A stretch of DNA of 32,261 bases from a virus: IMG/VR virus record IMGVR_UViG_3300021057_000128, positions 1-32,261 of that record. One strand, 5' to 3'. The notes under the pieces are model-generated. The model was not told where the DNA came from, did no database searches, and worked only from the letters and a program-made list of their open reading frames with translations. This document shows, piece by piece, positions 27,954 through 32,261 of this stretch. Position 1 is the stretch's first letter, and each line of letters starts with the position of its first letter. The position numbers and the translations under genes are program-made.

Positions 27954-30900
27954 ATGAAAAAGTGGTATCTCCTTCTCATCTTCCTCCCGCTCATCCCGGT
28001 TTTCGTACAAGCCGCCCCGTACTTTCGCTATGAACAGACCATCCTCCCCATAACCGATAGCAAGTGGGAGCTCGGCACCACAACAAAAGCATGGCTCCGT
28101 GTGTTCTCGGACGAATACTGCTTGACGGGCGATTCCTGCATCACCGCCTGGCCGGGCGGCGCAGCAGCAAGCTTTTCAACCACGAGTGCTGATTACTGGG
28201 TAAGCACGTATGACAAAGGTTACTTCTTCAGTACGACGAGCGCCGACGCATGGAAGAGTTTGCGAAATTTCCACAGCACCACCTCAGTTGACTATTGGGA
28301 AACAACCAAGTGGCGCTGGAGCACCACCAGCTCGGACTATTGGGAAACCCAGCAGTGGAGATGGGCCACCACCTCGGCCACCTACCACCTCGGCACCTTC
28401 GACAAGGGCTACTTCTTCTCGACGACGAGCGCCCAGTACTTTGTTCACAGCTCGACAACCATTCCAAAGACCTACACCGCGAATACGTGGACCCTCTTGC
28501 AGACCTTCTCAAGCGGCTTCCTCTCAAGCGCCTCCTCGACCGTCAACAGCACCTTTGTCGCTGCGACGACCACGACCGGCTCACTCAACGGCAACGTCCA
28601 TGTCACCGGCTGGCCCTACGCCCAAACGAGCGCGGGCCTTCAACAGGCTCTCAACGTGTGTAATTCAAACGGGGGAGGGACCGTGTATGCCGCCCCCGGC
28701 TCCTACACCATCTCTTCGACGGTCAACCTTAAATCAAAGTGCGTTCTCCAGGGCGCAGGCCCCTCAACTGTGCTGGTCCTGAACACCGGCACCACGCTTA
28801 AAGTCCCTGCCAACACCGCTGAGTTCGGTATTCGAGACCTTAAAGTAGACCCCTCTGCGCTTGCTGCCGGGAATACCTACGGCATTTACATGGAGGATGT
28901 TTCGACCGGCTGGATCGAGAGAGTGCAGATTCCCAATGCACCGGGCTTCGCATTCTTTTTCACCGCGACCGCTGCGGGGACTACCAGCAAATTGTGGGTG
29001 ACTGATAACTATTTCACTGGCCTCGGCACCTCTGACGTGATTGGTTGTGGCCCCGCCTACACCAACAATATTTCCCGCGTGGGCGATGTCTTTTTAGAAC
29101 GGAACTATGTTGCCCAAGATTCGAGCGTCGGGGACAATCACGGGGACTCCATCAACTGTGTCGCGCCATTCAACATCCACTTCAACAACAACATCGTCTA
29201 CGGCGGCGTGCTCTTCGGCATGGAGCAGCAGCCCCACCTCAACTCCTCAATGATCGGCAATACTATAAGCCATGCCATCGGAGGACGACGGGCGGCTGTA
29301 GGATTCGTTATCGAGTCAGGAGCCACCACCACAGGCGGCACCCTCGCGGTCAATAGCAATACGATAAATGGCGGCTTCCTCGACTTTTTCTCGAACCCCA
29401 CCTCCCCGATCTTCGACGGCCTGGTCGCGACAGGAAACATCATCAACGCCACTGGCACCGCTACCACTAGCGATGAAGCGGGCATCCGCCTTGCAAACAT
29501 TAAAGGCGCGAACATATCAAATAATTCCGTTCCTACCTCAACCTCAGACTGTATCTGGGCGACGGGCGTTGCCAGCTCCACCTTCATGGGCAACACCTGT
29601 GGCACTATCGCAGGCCAAGCCTTCCACGAGGATTCGGGCTCAAAGAACAACCAATGGCTCTTCAATACCGTTGACTACGCTCGCTATGCCGACGCGCTCG
29701 ATGGTTCCGGCACGTTCTTAATGACGACCAAAAGCGGCAACCTCGGGATCGGCACCTCAACGCCACAAACCAAGGTTCACCTCGACGGTGCGAGCCCCGT
29801 CTTCTTCATGAGCGATACGGGCCAGACCGGACAAGACGGCAAATTCCAAATCCGCAGCGACAGCAATTTGCTTCAGTTTTTCAGCGGCAGACTCGGATCA
29901 TCCGCAAACGAAAAATTGCGCTTGGGCGGCAACGGCATCAACACCGTTACCTCGAACGCGCTCGCCATCCAAACGACCTCCGGCGGCGTGTTCACCGGCA
30001 CCACCCTCATCAACCTCCCCACCAGCGGCAACGTGTATTTCAATAACGGCGGCAATGTCGGCATCGGCACCACCACCCCTGGCGCGACCCTCAGCGTGGT
30101 CGGAAACATCATCGCCTCAACGACCGCCACCTCAACCGCGACAAACGGCTGGAACCTTACGGGGGGCTGCTTTGCGGTTGGGGGAACCTGTATCACCGGA
30201 GGCACGACCTACGCCTTCACGTACCCCTTGGTGAACACCGCCAACACCATTTCCCTCGCTTTCGGCACCACGACGGCCAACACCTGGAGCCAGCTTCAAA
30301 CCTTCACGAGCGGCCTCATCGCCCAAGCCTCAAGCACGATAGGCGACGGCACGGGAGCGGGCGGGCTCACCATTTCAGGCAACGCCACAACGACCGGCAA
30401 ACACTGGATGGAAACCGGCGTCGCCTCGACCTCATTCATGATCGGCACGACTTCCACGACGACCTCGCGCAGGCTCACGATTGTCGGCAGTGACAACACT
30501 GACTTCAGCGGCCTTCAGGTATGGAACTACAACTTCAACGCACCCACGCTCTCTGCCGTCGAATTTCGCCTTGGGTCACTTACAGGAACAGCAAAGGTGG
30601 GGGGCATCGCCGCCGGATCGAGCGCGACAGACTTGGGGCTCTACACGAGCTTCAACAACGGCTCTGCCACCGAAGTTATGCGCCTTAAAGCCGTGGGTGA
30701 TGTTGGAATTGGCTCTACATCTCCCTCTACCCGCCTCTCCGTAAACGGCCCGGCGTACATAACCGCAGGCTTGGGCGTCGGCGTCGTCAATACTGCGACC
30801 GGAACCCTCATCACCACAGGCAACACCCTCCTCGCTGCTACTTCAACCGCCACAACCCCGGCCACCTTTCTTGATGTCGCGGGCGATGGGGCCACCCTCC

Positions 30901-31670
30901 AAAACGCCTCCCGCATTGTTCAAATCCTTCGTCGCCCCTTCCATACAGGCGTCTCACAAGGCAAGGGCGTCGCATTCGCCGTTGGCGCAGCCGACACCAC
31001 ATCGAGCAGCTACGGCCGCTTCGATCTCATGGTCAACGTCACCGGCCTTGGAAGCGGCTCGGTACTAACCACCGCCTTCCAGACCATGCTCACCGTCCTG
31101 GGAACGCAAAAGGTGGGCATCGGCACCACAACTCCCCATGCAGCCTTTTCCGTCGTCGCCACCGGCACCACTCCCACCCTCATTGTCGCCTCGACCTCAA
31201 GCGTCCCGTGGTTCCTCATCGACAACATCGGGCGTATCGGCTTTGCCTCGACTACTCCATCAGCGTTGTGGGGCGTATCCATCGCGACCACCACACAATT
31301 CATGCAAGCCCAGCTCGCCCTTGGCTACGCCTCTTCGACCACCTCGACTTCCGTAGAAGTGGTGAATTGGGATAAGGGCAACAACCAGCGCTACATCCTC
31401 AATACCAACACCACCCTCGTTCTCAACTCCACATCATCACTGCCCCGCGATGGAGCCCGGTACGTCCTCAAAATCTGCCAAGACCCCACGGGAAGCCGCA
31501 CCCTCGCCTGGGCCAACAACCCAACCCGGATTGTCTGGTCGATGGGAACCCCCACCATGCCGACGACTGCCAGCAACGGCCTCATGGTTGGTTTGATCTA
31601 CGACGCCCGCACGTCGCGCTACGACGCAATTGCCGCGACATCCACAGGCTCCGCGAGTTGCGTCCCCTAA
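27954..31670 (+). CDS. Large tailspike: signal peptide, TTSxDYW repeats, beta-helix, GIGTTTP repeats
   Basis: 1238 residues. Residues 1-20 are a classic signal peptide (KKWYLLLIFLPLIPVFVQA). Residues 75-165 hold about six repeats of Thr-Thr-Ser-x-Asp-Tyr-Trp. Residues about 228-580 read as a right-handed beta-helix of the pectate-lyase type (GLQQALNVCNSNGGGTVYAA, VLQGAGPSTVLVLNTGT, then Asn-rich turns). Four GIGTTTP-like blocks lie near 599, 702, 918 and 1054, a signature common in Parcubacteria surface proteins. It probably degrades or binds surface glycans. A secretory signal on a spike of this size is odd. Confidence 0.8.
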   Translation: MKKWYLLLIFLPLIPVFVQAAPYFRYEQTILPITDSKWELGTTTKAWLRVFSDEYCLTGDSCITAWPGGAAASFSTTSADYWVSTYDKGYFFSTTSADAWKSLRNFHSTTSVDYWETTKWRWSTTSSDYWETQQWRWATTSATYHLGTFDKGYFFSTTSAQYFVHSSTTIPKTYTANTWTLLQTFSSGFLSSASSTVNSTFVAATTTTGSLNGNVHVTGWPYAQTSAGLQQALNVCNSNGGGTVYAAPGSYTISSTVNLKSKCVLQGAGPSTVLVLNTGTTLKVPANTAEFGIRDLKVDPSALAAGNTYGIYMEDVSTGWIERVQIPNAPGFAFFFTATAAGTTSKLWVTDNYFTGLGTSDVIGCGPAYTNNISRVGDVFLERNYVAQDSSVGDNHGDSINCVAPFNIHFNNNIVYGGVLFGMEQQPHLNSSMIGNTISHAIGGRRAAVGFVIESGATTTGGTLAVNSNTINGGFLDFFSNPTSPIFDGLVATGNIINATGTATTSDEAGIRLANIKGANISNNSVPTSTSDCIWATGVASSTFMGNTCGTIAGQAFHEDSGSKNNQWLFNTVDYARYADALDGSGTFLMTTKSGNLGIGTSTPQTKVHLDGASPVFFMSDTGQTGQDGKFQIRSDSNLLQFFSGRLGSSANEKLRLGGNGINTVTSNALAIQTTSGGVFTGTTLINLPTSGNVYFNNGGNVGIGTTTPGATLSVVGNIIASTTATSTATNGWNLTGGCFAVGGTCITGGTTYAFTYPLVNTANTISLAFGTTTANTWSQLQTFTSGLIAQASSTIGDGTGAGGLTISGNATTTGKHWMETGVASTSFMIGTTSTTTSRRLTIVGSDNTDFSGLQVWNYNFNAPTLSAVEFRLGSLTGTAKVGGIAAGSSATDLGLYTSFNNGSATEVMRLKAVGDVGIGSTSPSTRLSVNGPAYITAGLGVGVVNTATGTLITTGNTLLAATSTATTPATFLDVAGDGATLQNASRIVQILRRPFHTGVSQGKGVAFAVGAADTTSSSYGRFDLMVNVTGLGSGSVLTTAFQTMLTVLGTQKVGIGTTTPHAAFSVVATGTTPTLIVASTSSVPWFLIDNIGRIGFASTTPSALWGVSIATTTQFMQAQLALGYASSTTSTSVEVVNWDKGNNQRYILNTNTTLVLNSTSSLPRDGARYVLKICQDPTGSRTLAWANNPTRIVWSMGTPTMPTTASNGLMVGLIYDARTSRYDAIAATSTGSASCVP

Positions 31671-31673
31671 TAT

Positions 31674-32054
31674 ATGAAACCCTTGCTCACACTCCTCACG
31701 CTTCTCGGCATCACATCAGCGAGCGTCATGTACGGCGCACCCGCCAAGACCTTTGCAAACGCCACTGAAGTCGCCCAGGCGCAGGAAACCTACAAACTCC
31801 AGACCGGCCGCTACCTCCAGGTCCTCAAAGGTAATGTGCTGCCCCACTACGAAACGGGAACCGTGAGCGGGAAGCTGGGAAAAAACCTCCCCGATACCAT
31901 GCTCGTGAATGTGTATGAGATCGACGGTCAGCTTGGCTTTGAAATCCAGTACGAGGACGCGGTGTACACCTACAGCTACGGCTTTGGCCCCCAGTCGAGC
32001 GAGCGCACCTCCCAAACCCTCAAGCCCATTATCGTCGCCTCAAGCACACCATGA
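31674..32054 (+). CDS. Small exported hypothetical protein
   Basis: 126 residues with an N-terminal signal segment (LLTLLTLLGITSASVMYGA). The remainder resembles the soluble part of pilin-like or fibre-chaperone proteins (VAQAQETYKLQTGRYLQVL). It is too short to decide. It overlaps the next gene by ATGA. Confidence 0.55.
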   Translation: MKPLLTLLTLLGITSASVMYGAPAKTFANATEVAQAQETYKLQTGRYLQVLKGNVLPHYETGTVSGKLGKNLPDTMLVNVYEIDGQLGFEIQYEDAVYTYSYGFGPQSSERTSQTLKPIIVASSTP

Positions 32055-32261
32055 GACCCATAGCTTCCATCCTCATACTCTGCGCCCTTGTCCCCCAGAT
32101 CGTCTTTGCGGCCTACGCGGGAACGCACTCGGCAAACTTGGTCTCGACCTCTTCGCAGCATTTCAGCCGGGCTGACACCGCCACCGTCTCGCCTACCGGC
32201 AACATGACCCTTGAGGGATGGATTCGGTTCACCACCAAGCCCACTAACTCAACCCTCGTAT
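32051..32261 (+). CDS. LamG-like surface protein, 3' truncated by the window
   Basis: 70 residues are visible. A signal peptide (RPIASILILCALVPQIVFAA) is followed by the start of a concanavalin/LamG-type domain (SQHFSRADTATVSPTGNMTL, EGWIRFTTKP). LamG domains bind carbohydrates or proteins on surfaces. It begins at an ATGA overlap. Confidence 0.65.
   Translation, partial: MRPIASILILCALVPQIVFAAYAGTHSANLVSTSSQHFSRADTATVSPTGNMTLEGWIRFTTKPTNSTLV

Noticed and set aside
1-32261. CRISPR array or insertion sequence
   Set aside because: No regularly spaced direct repeats with unique spacers and no transposase with terminal inverted repeats were seen.

Overview
The window looks like most of a tailed-phage genome (prophage or phage-plasmid), probably infecting a Patescibacteria/CPR host of the Parcubacteria type. 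I infer the host from the style of the virion proteins (Gly-Ile-Gly-Thr-Thr-Thr-Pro repeats, Thr-Thr-Ser-x-Asp-Tyr-Trp repeats), very compact coding, few Shine-Dalgarno sites in the late genes, and TGA used as a normal stop (ATGA overlaps), which argues against code-25 Gracilibacteria/Absconditabacteria. The host call is inference; the phage call is firm.

Left edge (1-1760): the last 39 codons of an FtsK-like translocase (DNA-reading gamma domain) lead into a run of tiny, ATGA-coupled genes. A terminator follows, then a repeat-rich stretch holding the 5' half of a tRNA-His gene that stops in the anticodon loop, a likely attachment-site remnant. Integration (1760-3180): a P4-type tyrosine integrase and an AlpA/excisionase-like regulator, closed by a strong terminator. 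Mobilisation/replication (3249-8452): a membrane protein, a VirD4/TraG/HerA-like coupling ATPase, a replication-relaxation-type winged-helix protein, a minus-strand gene, a leaderless HNH-AP2 endonuclease and a DnaG-like zinc-finger primase with a degenerate TOPRIM.

Accessory (8487-12268): small zinc-binding proteins, a DUF3768 protein, an ArdC antirestriction protein and a NinG-like protein, separated by terminator/promoter junctions. Several genes have extended -10 promoters so close to the start codon that their mRNAs should be leaderless. Three structured RNA candidates lie here, one of about 320 nt built around a tRNA-Leu-like 5' and 3' end, and one that forms the leader of the packaging operon.

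Packaging and virion (12276-32261): TerS-like protein, a zinc-finger protein with an apparent duplication/insertion at the TerL start, TerL, portal, scaffold, major capsid protein, a glycosyltransferase, connector, tail-hub protein, two internal ejection proteins (one with a lytic domain) and several fibres, including a 1238-residue beta-helix tailspike. No tape-measure gene is present, so a short-tailed (podovirus-like) particle is inferred. Six proteins in this late block carry N-terminal signal peptides or membrane anchors, which is unusual for virion components. The late genes mostly start at TATG without a Shine-Dalgarno, unlike the early genes. The right end cuts a LamG-like gene; lysis genes and the other attachment site are not in the window.
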